DNA of 9,884 nt. Source: JAABRU01 sp050180235 (GTDB lineage: Bacteria > Desulfobacterota > Desulfobacteria > Desulfobacterales > Desulfococcaceae). How positions within the stretch are numbered: position 1 is the stretch's first letter; the number at the start of each line of letters is the position of its first letter. The DNA is taken from assembly GCA_050180235.1 (NCBI GenBank), contig JBFXEJ010000164.1:1-9884 (forward strand). The letters run 5' to 3'. The notes under the pieces were generated by a model. It was not told the origin of the DNA. It did not search any database and saw nothing but the letters and a program-made list of their open reading frames with translations. This document shows positions 1 through 6,798 of the stretch, piece after piece. The position numbers and the translations under genes are program-made.

Positions 1-1
1 T

Positions 2-1741
2 CTTTCCCATCCGGTGGTCAACGGTTTTACAATTGCGGCCGCCATTATCATCGCGTCCTCCCAGTTTTCCAAGATGTTCGGGGTGAACGTGGATTATGCC
101 GAGCATCATTATGAAACCATTATCCGGGTGTGCAAAGCAGCAGCCCATTATACCCACTGGCCCACGCTGATTATGGGAGTGCTGGCATTTGCCATCATGT
201 ACGGGCTGAAAAAACTTTATCCCAAAGTTCCCAATGTGCTGGTGGCCGTAGCGCTTACCACATTGATTTCCTGGGGTATGGGATTTGAGCACAATACAAA
301 TGGCCGTTTGGACAGCATTGAATCCCCGGACGCACGTCACGCTGTTGAGGAATTCAACAGGGCAGTGAACGCCATGCCCGCATTGGCAACGGAGCGTACC
401 AGGCTCACGCAGCAGATGGAAGAGGCCAGAAAGTCAAAAAATGAAATCGCTGCTTTGGATGCAGAACACGATCTGGGGGTTGTCAATGTGAAAATTCAGC
501 GCTTAAAACATGAGTCTGCGGAATACCGCTCACAGATCCGCGATATGCTTTTTGCAGGAGTGACCCAGGCAGACGGATCACTGCGTTTTTTTCCCAAAGA
601 GTCTCTGCCGGCCGGAGCCGAAGGAGATGGCCGGATCTGGCGGATCAGAGTGGGCAACAGCCCTTTGGATACGGAGAATCTTCTGATGCGCGGGGGTGGG
701 GCAGTGGTTGGCACTGTGCCAAAAGGACTGCCTTCCCTGGGTATGCCCAAAATAGATTTCAATGTTATTTCCCATCTTTTCCCCTATGCAGCCATCATTT
801 CCCTTCTCGGGTTTATGGAAGCCATTTCCATTGCCAAGGCTATGGCAGCCAAAACCGGTCAGCGTCTGGATCCCAATCAGGAACTTATCGGTCAGGGGCT
901 GGCCAATATCCTCGGTGCAGTGGGCAAAAGCTATCCTGCATCCGGATCATTTTCCCGGTCTGCGGTCAATCTGCAGTCAGGAGCAGTTACCGGTCTGTCC
1001 AGTGTGTTTACCAGTCTGGCAGTGGTGATTGTGCTGCTTTTCTTTACACCTCTGCTGTATCATCTGCCCCAGTCTGTGCTGGCTGCGGTCATTATGATGG
1101 CAGTTATCGGACTTATCAACATATCCGGCTTTGTCCATGCCTGGCACGCGAAATGGTATGACGGAGCCATTTCAGTTCTTTCATTTATCTGCACCCTGGC
1201 GTTTGCGCCCCATCTGGACAAGGGAATCATGGTGGGTGTGGCCCTCTCACTTGGGGTTTTTCTTTACAAAAGCATGCGGCCCACGGTTCCGTCCCTTTCC
1301 CGGCATGATGATGAGGGACTTCGCGATGCCATAACGCATGGCCTGCGCCAGTGCGAATATGTGGATCTGGTACGCTTTGACGGCCCGCTTTTTTTTGCCA
1401 ATGCCAGTTATCTGGAGGATAAAATCAGCGAGCGCATGCTTAACCGCAAAAATCTGAAACATATTGTTCTGGTGGCCAACGGCATCAATGATATGGATGC
1501 ATCAGGCGAGGAGGTGCTTTCCCTGCTGGTGGACAATGTCCGGAGCTCCGGCGTGGATATTTCCCTCAGCGGAGTGAACGAATCTGTCATGGCGGTTCTG
1601 GAACGCACACATCTGATTGACAGAATAGGCAGAGATCATATATATCCTACCATGGAAAAAGCAATCTGTGCTGTCCATATCTACACACATAATGAGGCGG
1701 AAGAAATCTGTCCTCTGACAACAGTATGCCGCATTGCATAG
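2..1741 (+). CDS. SulP-family inorganic anion (probably sulfate) transporter with C-terminal STAS domain, 5'-truncated
   Basis: This is an inner-membrane anion transporter whose start lies left of the window; the frame is open from base 2. Residue numbers here count from the GTG at 14. The first codons read as the conserved SulP helix LSHPVVNGFTIAAA. More helices follow (about 50-68 and 73-88). The family core is at 255-330, with GFMEAISIAKAMA and the signature SFSRSAVN...SGAVTGLSS at 312-330. Hydrophobic helices at 331-420 precede a STAS domain (about 445-558) containing the DASGEE motif (495-500). STAS domains regulate SulP carriers from the cytoplasm. Residues about 92-228 are an insertion not usual for the family, with a charged coiled-coil-like part at about 125-178. 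The stop is 19 bases before the next gene, which suggests an operon. Sulfate is the likeliest substrate in this setting, but SulP proteins also carry bicarbonate, molybdate and other anions, and sequence alone does not decide. Confidence 0.93.
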   Translation, partial: LSHPVVNGFTIAAAIIIASSQFSKMFGVNVDYAEHHYETIIRVCKAAAHYTHWPTLIMGVLAFAIMYGLKKLYPKVPNVLVAVALTTLISWGMGFEHNTNGRLDSIESPDARHAVEEFNRAVNAMPALATERTRLTQQMEEARKSKNEIAALDAEHDLGVVNVKIQRLKHESAEYRSQIRDMLFAGVTQADGSLRFFPKESLPAGAEGDGRIWRIRVGNSPLDTENLLMRGGGAVVGTVPKGLPSLGMPKIDFNVISHLFPYAAIISLLGFMEAISIAKAMAAKTGQRLDPNQELIGQGLANILGAVGKSYPASGSFSRSAVNLQSGAVTGLSSVFTSLAVVIVLLFFTPLLYHLPQSVLAAVIMMAVIGLINISGFVHAWHAKWYDGAISVLSFICTLAFAPHLDKGIMVGVALSLGVFLYKSMRPTVPSLSRHDDEGLRDAITHGLRQCEYVDLVRFDGPLFFANASYLEDKISERMLNRKNLKHIVLVANGINDMDASGEEVLSLLVDNVRSSGVDISLSGVNESVMAVLERTHLIDRIGRDHIYPTMEKAICAVHIYTHNEAEEICPLTTVCRIA

Positions 1742-1760
1742 AAAATAAGGAGAAAAGATC

Positions 1761-3017
1761 ATGTCAGTGATTACTTTGTTCAGCGGAAATTTCTGCAATG
1801 AAGAGGATGTTCTGCGGGAAGTGCAGAAAAAAACAGGTTTCAGGAGAATCGGTGAAGAGGAAATTCTGAAACAGGCATCCGTGCTTTCCGGTATGCCTGA
1901 AAAAAAGATATACAGCGCGTTTTCTTCCAAACCTTCTGTTTTTAACCGCTTCACCCATGAAAAAGAACGTGCCGTGGCCCATCTGCGCATGGCTCTGGCC
2001 GAATTTCTGGCAGAAGACAGGCTGCTTATATCCGGATTCTGCACGCACCTGATTCCCAAATCTGTCACCCATGTGCTGAGGGTCTGTCTGATAGCGGATG
2101 TAAAATACCGGGTGTCAGAAGCTCAGGCCTCCGGAAAATTTAATGAAAAAGAGGCCATGAACCTGATCCGCAGATATGATGAGGATTGCGCGTACTGGCT
2201 GAAAATGCTGTGGGAAAAGGAAGAAAACTGGGATCCTGTACAGTGGGAAAGAAAAGATCCCTGGACATCCTCACTTTATGATATTATGATTCCTGCGGAT
2301 AAGACATCCCCGGCTGAGGCAGCCTCCCTGATCGCGGAAAACGCGTCTGCCCCGGTACTGAAAATGCTTCCCAGTTCCCGCAAAGCTGTGGAAAATTTTC
2401 ATCTGGCCGCATGTGTGGAGGCTGTGCTGACCCGCGAAGGACATGATGTGGGGGTCACTGCCAAAGACGGGGTTATTATTCTCACCATAAACAAACACGT
2501 TCTCATGCTCAGCCGTCTGGAAGAGGACCTGAAAGCAATTGCGGAAAAAGTGGAAGGGGTCAAATCTGTTGAGACTGTGGTTGGAAAGAATTTTCACAGA
2601 GCTGATATTTACCGGAAAGTTGACTTTGAGATTCCCTCCAAAGTGCTGCTGGTGGATGATGAGCGGGAATTTGTGCAGACCCTGTCCGAACGTCTCATGA
2701 TGCGGGATATGGGATCTGCGGTTGCCTATGACGGCCAGTCCGCACTGGATATTGTGCGGGATGATGATCCCGAAGTCATGATTCTGGATTTGAAAATGCC
2801 GGGAATAGATGGCATAGAGGTTCTGCGCAGGGTAAAAGAAACCCGGCCGGATATTGAGATCATTATCCTTACCGGTCACGGTTCCGAGGCCGACCGGAAG
2901 GTCTGCATGGAACTCGGAGCATTCGCTTACCTTCAGAAACCTGTGGATATTGATGTACTGAGCGAAAACTTGAAAGCGGCCAACGAAAAGATACAAAAGA
3001 AAAAAGCAGGGAAGTAA
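1761..3017 (+). CDS. Cytidylate-kinase-like / BON-like / receiver (REC) fusion protein
   Basis: A 418-residue soluble protein in three parts. Residues 1-205 resemble the cytidylate-kinase-like family (PF13189 type): a beta strand SVITLFSG, then FRRIGEEEIL, a helical middle and a closing SLYDIMI strand. The nucleotide loop reads SGNFCNEED, without the glycine-rich, lysine-bearing P-loop, so kinase activity is doubtful. Residues about 212-280 look like a BON domain (DGVIILTI ... AEKVEGVKSVETVVG), a fold linked to membrane or ligand contact. Residues 293-405 are a complete receiver with acidic pair D299/D300, phosphoacceptor D343 in ILDLKMPG, T371 and K393. The start is ATG 1761, with AAGGAG 9 bases upstream. 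It closely follows the SulP gene and precedes a histidine kinase, so it is probably the receiver that couples the transporter to that kinase. There is no DNA-binding domain. The kinase-like part is assigned from fold pattern only. Confidence 0.85.
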   Translation: MSVITLFSGNFCNEEDVLREVQKKTGFRRIGEEEILKQASVLSGMPEKKIYSAFSSKPSVFNRFTHEKERAVAHLRMALAEFLAEDRLLISGFCTHLIPKSVTHVLRVCLIADVKYRVSEAQASGKFNEKEAMNLIRRYDEDCAYWLKMLWEKEENWDPVQWERKDPWTSSLYDIMIPADKTSPAEAASLIAENASAPVLKMLPSSRKAVENFHLAACVEAVLTREGHDVGVTAKDGVIILTINKHVLMLSRLEEDLKAIAEKVEGVKSVETVVGKNFHRADIYRKVDFEIPSKVLLVDDEREFVQTLSERLMMRDMGSAVAYDGQSALDIVRDDDPEVMILDLKMPGIDGIEVLRRVKETRPDIEIIILTGHGSEADRKVCMELGAFAYLQKPVDIDVLSENLKAANEKIQKKKAGK

Positions 3018-3020
3018 AAA

Positions 3021-3086
3021 CAGTTATCAGTGAACAGTGAACAGTTATCAGTGTCAGATTTCAGGAAGTAATTCATTGATAACTGA
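3021..3086. repeat. Imperfect inverted repeat at the left edge of the heptamer array
   Basis: Just after the stop of the preceding gene, heptad-spaced CAGT motifs occur in the opposite orientation to the main array (CAGTTAT, CAGTGAA, CAGTGAA, CAGTTAT). CAGTTATCA at 3021-3029 and again at 3042-3050 is the exact reverse complement of TGATAACTG at 3077-3085. A 9-bp stem with a 26-base loop is therefore possible, and three more pairs form after a two-base mismatch. There is no run of T after it, so it is not an obvious terminator. Confidence 0.6.
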
Positions 3087-3227
3087 ACACTGGTAACTGA
3101 CAACTGGCAACTGGCAACTGGCAACTGGCAACTGGCAACTGGCAACTGGCAACTGGCAACTGGCAACTGGCAACTGACAACTGACAACTGACAACTGACA
3201 ACTGGTAACTGGTAACTGGTAACTGCC
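3081..3227. repeat. Heptanucleotide tandem repeat array (AACTGGC type)
   Basis: From 3095 to 3227 the sequence is exactly 19 consecutive 7-base units: one AACTGAC, ten AACTGGC (3102-3171), four AACTGAC (3172-3199), three AACTGGT (3200-3220) and one AACTGCC (3221-3227). Two imperfect units, AACTGAA and CACTGGT, precede them at 3081-3094. Variation is almost confined to units' last two bases, and identical variants are clustered, as expected from slippage or unequal exchange. The array ends on the base before the ATG of the histidine kinase gene. Both strands are open in some frames because of the repeats, which gives artificial low-complexity reading frames. Confidence 0.97.
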
Positions 3228-4967
3228 ATGATGTCTGTAATCAGAAAACTGAAACCCCATTTCTGGGATCATCCGGAAAATCTGTCCGGGCCGTTCAAGC
3301 ATATGTTTAATTTCCGGAGGATCTGGAAACTGACTGTATGCCTTATGGCTGCGGTCACTCTGCTGCCGCTGATCACAATTACCCTGATTGATTACAATTT
3401 TACCCAGAAATCCATTGAATCGGAAATTCTTCTGCGCACAGCCCGGATTGCGTCCAATTTCAAACGCTCCCTGTCCTTTTTTCTGAGCGAGCGCAAATCT
3501 GCCCTGGACTTTCTGGTTCACGACAACAGTTTTGAATCACTCAGCGAAGAGCTCCATCTTTCCAAACTGCTGTACAATCTGCAGCAGAGTTTCGGAGGCG
3601 GTTTTGAGGATCTCAGTCTGATTGATGCTGCCGGACGTCAGCACACCTATGTCGGCCCCCACAAACTGGAGGGAAAGGATTACAGCGGACAGCCCTGGTT
3701 TGACAAGGTAAAAGAAGAGGGTATCTATATCAGTGATGTGTTTATGGGATTCCGGCAGAGTCCCCATCTGGTTATTGCAGTGAAATACGATCTTCCGGAC
3801 GGTTCTTTTTATGTGCTGCGCTCCTCGGTGGGTACACTGCGCTTCAACGATCAGCTTTCCCAGATGGAACTCAGCGGCAGAGGAGATGCCTTTATTATCA
3901 ATACACAGGGAATTCTCCAGACCCCAGCCCGGTATTACGGCAATGTTCTGAAAAAATCTCCTCTGGATGTTCCACAATATTCCGAAAAAACAGAGGTATT
4001 TGAAAAAACAGACAGTAAAGGGGAACCTCTGATCATCGGCTACGCATACATCCCGGATACGCCCTTTATTCTCATGGTAATCAAACATAAAGAGGAGCTG
4101 ATGAGTTCCTGGTATGAAACACGCATGAAACTCATCGGATTTCTTTTTTTCAATATCACTGTCATTCTCATGGTCATTCTGAGCGTGACCACCTATATGG
4201 TGAACAACCTCTATATTGCGGATCAGAAACGGCTGACAAGTCTCCATGAACTGGAATATGGCAGCAAAATGGCATCCATAGGCAGACTCGCGGCAGGGAT
4301 CGCACACGAAATCAACAATCCCCTTGCCATTATCAATGAAAAAGCCGGGCTGATGAAAGATCTGTTCTGCATTAAAAAGGAATATGCTGATGATCCAAAA
4401 CTGATGGGAATTGTGAATTCCATCCTTGCCTCGGTAAAGCGCTGCGGAACCATTACCAAACGGCTTCTGGGTTTTGCCCGTCAGCCTGATGCCACAGTTC
4501 AGACCATACGGGTGGAGGAACTGATCCGGGAGGTGCTGAGTTTTACCGGAAAGGAAGCCGAGTACCGCTCCATATATGTGGCAGTGGATGTGCCGGAGGA
4601 TATACCGGAAATAAAAAGTGACCGCAGCAAACTGCAGCAGATTTTTCTCAATCTGATCAACAATTCATTTGCGGCCATGAAAGCGGACGATTCTCTGTAC
4701 ATATCCGCGCAAAACGAGAAAAACAGCAGAATCAGCATCAGTGTCTGTGATACAGGATGCGGGATTCCGGCATCGGATCTGGAGCGGGTGTTTGAACCCT
4801 TTTTCTCCACCAAAACGCAGAAAGGGGGAACCGGGCTGGGACTTTCCATCACCTACAATCTTGTCCATGAAATTGGCGGCACTATCGAAGTGAACAGCAC
4901 AGAAGGGGAGGGCACGACCTTTGTGGTAACCCTGCCGCTGAAAATAAAAGAAAAAAGGGAGAATTAG
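3228..4967 (+). CDS. Membrane-bound sensor histidine kinase with periplasmic Cache-like domain
   Basis: A 579-residue two-component sensor. A short cytoplasmic N-terminus leads to TM1 (about 35-55, CLMAAVTLLPLITITLI) and a periplasmic region (about 58-298). That region has Cache-like features, with LIDAAGRQHTYVG, GQPWFDKV and IAVKYDLPDGSFYVLRS. TM2 is at about 301-325. The kinase core follows without a clear HAMP: H-box AAGIAHEINNPLA with phosphorylatable H360, N-box QIFLNLINNS (N478/N479), G1 box VCDTGCGI (D508), the F-box FEPFFSTK and the G2 box GGTGLGLS. All catalytic motifs look intact. ATG 3228 is followed directly by a second ATG at 3231, and an in-frame stop at 3213 excludes longer forms. 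No Shine-Dalgarno is visible because the heptamer array occupies the leader; ATG 3303 is an alternative start. It ends 2 bases before a response regulator, its likely partner. The ligand is unknown; the position behind SulP suggests anion or redox sensing. Confidence 0.93.
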   Translation: MMSVIRKLKPHFWDHPENLSGPFKHMFNFRRIWKLTVCLMAAVTLLPLITITLIDYNFTQKSIESEILLRTARIASNFKRSLSFFLSERKSALDFLVHDNSFESLSEELHLSKLLYNLQQSFGGGFEDLSLIDAAGRQHTYVGPHKLEGKDYSGQPWFDKVKEEGIYISDVFMGFRQSPHLVIAVKYDLPDGSFYVLRSSVGTLRFNDQLSQMELSGRGDAFIINTQGILQTPARYYGNVLKKSPLDVPQYSEKTEVFEKTDSKGEPLIIGYAYIPDTPFILMVIKHKEELMSSWYETRMKLIGFLFFNITVILMVILSVTTYMVNNLYIADQKRLTSLHELEYGSKMASIGRLAAGIAHEINNPLAIINEKAGLMKDLFCIKKEYADDPKLMGIVNSILASVKRCGTITKRLLGFARQPDATVQTIRVEELIREVLSFTGKEAEYRSIYVAVDVPEDIPEIKSDRSKLQQIFLNLINNSFAAMKADDSLYISAQNEKNSRISISVCDTGCGIPASDLERVFEPFFSTKTQKGGTGLGLSITYNLVHEIGGTIEVNSTEGEGTTFVVTLPLKIKEKREN

Positions 4968-4969
4968 TT

Positions 4970-5317
4970 GTGAAAATACTGCTGGTTGATGATGAGCGTG
5001 AACTGGTATCCACCCTGGCTGAACGGCTGGAACTCAGAGGGATTGATGTGCACTGGTTCACCACCGGGGAGGCTGCATTGAAATCTTCGGAAAATATGCC
5101 TTATGATCTGGCTGTGCTGGATGTCAAAATGCCCAGAATCGGCGGTCTGGAACTGCAGCGCAGACTGAAAGATATGCATCCGTCCATGAAATTCATTTTT
5201 CTTACCGGACACGGCTCCGAAGATGATTACCTGGCTGGAACTGCGGAAGGCCATCTGTATCTGATAAAACCGGTGGATATTGAACAGCTAATTGAAAAGA
5301 TAAAAGAAATTCTTTAG
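4970..5317 (+). CDS. Single-domain response regulator (CheY-like receiver)
   Basis: This 115-residue protein is a receiver domain and nothing else. The acidic pair is D7/D8, the phosphoacceptor is D51 in AVLDVKMP, the switch threonine is T79 in FLTGHGSE, and the conserved lysine is K100 in LIKPVD. The segment between the threonine and the lysine is one residue shorter than in the receiver encoded at 1761-3017, which slightly shortens the alpha4 region. The start is GTG 4970, chosen because KILLVDDE begins there and GGGAG lies 8 bases upstream. It starts 2 bases after the histidine kinase stop, so the two are translationally close and probably a cognate pair. With no output domain it must act by protein contact or pass the phosphate on. 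Confidence 0.93.
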   Translation: MKILLVDDERELVSTLAERLELRGIDVHWFTTGEAALKSSENMPYDLAVLDVKMPRIGGLELQRRLKDMHPSMKFIFLTGHGSEDDYLAGTAEGHLYLIKPVDIEQLIEKIKEIL

Positions 5318-5327
5318 TTTTCCCCCA

Positions 5328-5355
5328 AATGCCTGCGGAAATCCGCACCGGCATT
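5328..5355 (+). promoter_or_regulatory. Intergenic hairpin just upstream of a ribosome-binding site
   Basis: AATGCC (5328-5333) plus TGCGG (5334-5338) can pair with CCGCA (5343-5347) and GGCATT (5350-5355). This gives an 11-bp stem with a 4-base loop and a 2-base bulge (5348-5349). No T run follows. The hairpin ends 4 bases before the AAAGGAA ribosome-binding site of the next gene, so it may act in mRNA processing, stabilise the upstream message or modulate translation. The role is inferred; the pairing is visible. Confidence 0.5.
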
Positions 5356-5371
5356 ATGAAAGGAATCAGAT

Positions 5372-6016
5372 ATGAAGAACAGTCATGATGCCCCCGGAGA
5401 AAGCGGGTTGCAGTTTTTCGGAAAAATTTCCGCCTCCCTTTCCCATGAAATGAAAAACGCACTGGCCGTCATCAATGAGAATGCAGGCCTGCTCACGGAT
5501 CTGGTGTATCTGTCGGAAAAAGGCAGACCTCTGGATCCGGAGCGAATCAAAGGGGTTGGGATGAAAGTTATGGAAAGGGTCAAAAATGCGGACAGCATCA
5601 TCAAAAATCTCAACACATTTGCCCATACTGTGGACAACCCCGCAAACCTGATTGATGTGGGAGATCATCTGGAACTTCTGATTTCCCTGACCCGGAGGAT
5701 CTGCGCTGGCAAAAGCATAACAGTAACGCTTGTCCGTCCGGAGCCGCCTGTTACAATTGAAGCATCCGCGTATTCGCTGATCCATCTTTGCTGGTGCTGT
5801 CTGGAAAAGGTCATGCAGTGGGCAGGGGAAGGGAAAACCGTAAGCCTGATTCCGGAAAAAACAGAAAACGCATTGCGAATCCGTTTCACAAAACTGGAAA
5901 ACCTTCCCAATAATCCGGATATTTTCACGGAGGAAAAGGAAAAATCACTGCTGGCAGCGTTTGGAGCCCGGGTGTCATCTGATGCAAAAGCAAAGGAAGT
6001 GATACTGAATTTTTAA
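5372..6016 (+). CDS. Histidine-kinase-like DHp protein without a recognisable ATPase domain
   Basis: A soluble protein of 214 residues. Residues about 14-90 form a DHp-type two-helix module with the H-box ISASLSHEMKNALAVINENAGLL (candidate phosphohistidine H25). This resembles the H-box of the kinase encoded at 3228-4967, including a shared INExAGL stretch. The remainder (about 95-214) has the position and rough length of a CA domain, but the N-box is replaced by LIHLCWCCLEKVMQ, and no DxGxG box or GxGLGL lid is present. It probably cannot bind ATP in the standard way and may serve as a dimeric histidine phosphotransfer protein, as Spo0B and ChpT do with degenerate kinase folds. The start is ATG 5372, with AAAGGAA about 6 bases upstream. 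It lies 54 bases after the response regulator and ends before a strong terminator, so it is probably the last gene of the first transcript. Confidence 0.82.
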   Translation: MKNSHDAPGESGLQFFGKISASLSHEMKNALAVINENAGLLTDLVYLSEKGRPLDPERIKGVGMKVMERVKNADSIIKNLNTFAHTVDNPANLIDVGDHLELLISLTRRICAGKSITVTLVRPEPPVTIEASAYSLIHLCWCCLEKVMQWAGEGKTVSLIPEKTENALRIRFTKLENLPNNPDIFTEEKEKSLLAAFGARVSSDAKAKEVILNF

Positions 6017-6053
6017 TTTATCCATTTTCAGCATATCGAAAATTTCATTAATT

Positions 6054-6088
6054 CTCCCTCTCCCCCGTTGAGGGGGGAGGGAGTTTTT
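6054..6088 (+). terminator. Strong rho-independent terminator
   Basis: CTCCCTC (6054-6060) and CCCCC (6062-6066) pair with GGGGGG..AGGGAG (6072-6083). This gives a 12-bp GC-rich stem with one bulged T (6061) and a 5-base loop GTTGA, followed by TTTTT at 6084-6088. It lies 37 bases after the stop of the DHp protein gene and so should end the SulP/kinase transcript. Confidence 0.9.
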
Positions 6089-6189
6089 GATCTGCTGATT
6101 TTTCAAAACAATGCAGCGAAGCCGCGAAGTTTCACGAAGATTATTTAAGTATCTTTGAGATTTTGCTGCAAAAATATGGTGATGATCTT

Positions 6190-6223
6190 ACCCGGCATAT
6201 TTATTGTCTGGAATTATCCGGGT
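6190..6223. repeat. Short inverted repeat upstream of the pseudo-receiver gene
   Basis: ACCCGG at 6190-6195 is the reverse complement of CCGGGT at 6218-6223, separated by 22 AT-rich bases. It lies 49 bases before the start codon, so it could be an operator or mRNA hairpin, or chance. The rest of 6089-6271 shows no convincing promoter. Confidence 0.3.
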
Positions 6224-6271
6224 TGATGACATGCTGAGAGAACCCAGGCCCTTTGCCATAGGAGATGCTTT

Positions 6272-6658
6272 ATGCCTGAAAAAGTGCTGCTGGTCGGCGA
6301 GGAGGAAGATTTTCTTTCCCATCTGATCGAACAAATCCGTACCAGAGACATGAGGGTTTCCAGAGCACTGTCCGCAAAAGCCGGACTTGAAATGGCAGGC
6401 AGGGAAGATTTCAGCATTATTATCCTGAATCTTACTGTCCCGGGCAGTGACGGAATTGAAATGATGAAAAATTTCAAACAGATAAATTCTGAACAGGATG
6501 TTTTTCTTCTAAGCAGGCATGTCACAGCGAAAAAAGGCATACATGCCATGAAACTGGGCGCGGCTGATTTGCTGGACAAATCAGTCAATCCCCGGATCCT
6601 GGCAGAAAAAATCGCCAAATCCCGCGCAAAAAAAATGCTTCCTGTCAGAAAGGCATAA
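6272..6658 (+). CDS. Degenerate receiver-domain protein (pseudo-receiver)
   Basis: A 128-residue protein with the receiver fold pattern throughout but altered active-site residues. The acidic pair is G9/E10 (LVGEEEDF). The phosphoacceptor position is N53 (IILNLTVPGSDG). The switch position is serine S81. Only lysine K103 is kept. It aligns without gaps to the receiver encoded at 6799-7227, with about 40% identity over about 123 residues by hand count, so the two are paralogues by duplication. Lacking the aspartate, it should not be phosphorylated in the normal way and may act as a constitutive or competing binding partner. ATG 6272 has AGGAG 7 bases upstream. The terminator at 6054-6088 separates it from the preceding genes, so it needs its own promoter, which I could not identify with confidence in 6089-6271. 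Confidence 0.88.
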   Translation: MPEKVLLVGEEEDFLSHLIEQIRTRDMRVSRALSAKAGLEMAGREDFSIIILNLTVPGSDGIEMMKNFKQINSEQDVFLLSRHVTAKKGIHAMKLGAADLLDKSVNPRILAEKIAKSRAKKMLPVRKA

Positions 6659-6798
6659 ATTTCAGGATAAGACTTTACAAATGAATTTACCTGCTCTAAA
6701 GGAAAGCAGTACAGAAAAATGGGCGGAGCAATTTTTTTGCACAGATTGGGATTTACGCTGTATTTAAATGCAACACTCTCATATAAAGGAGAAAAGCC

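Noticed and set aside
1502..2068. 188-codon minus-strand reading frame
   Set aside because: It is antisense to the conserved STAS domain and the kinase-like domain on the plus strand; its translation has no recognisable motif.
2271..2996. 241-codon minus-strand reading frame
   Set aside because: It lies antisense to the BON-like and receiver domains, whose plus-strand motifs are intact; the translation shows no domain.
3095..3227. Heptamer array as a CRISPR array
   Set aside because: Units are only 7 bases with no spacers between them, and no cas gene is nearby.
2933..3521. Minus-strand reading frames across the heptamer array encoding a QLPVASC-type repeated peptide
   Set aside because: The repeated peptide is produced by translating the 7-base repeat; the frames overlap two well-supported plus-strand genes and have no ribosome-binding site or domain.
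3537..4307. 256-codon minus-strand reading frame
   Set aside because: Antisense to the sensor kinase; length is explained by codon bias on the coding strand.
6659..6798. Promoter between the two receiver paralogues (TTTACA near 6674, or TTGCAC near 6738)
   Set aside because: The -10 partners are poor (about three of six), so neither is reported; the two genes may be co-transcribed.
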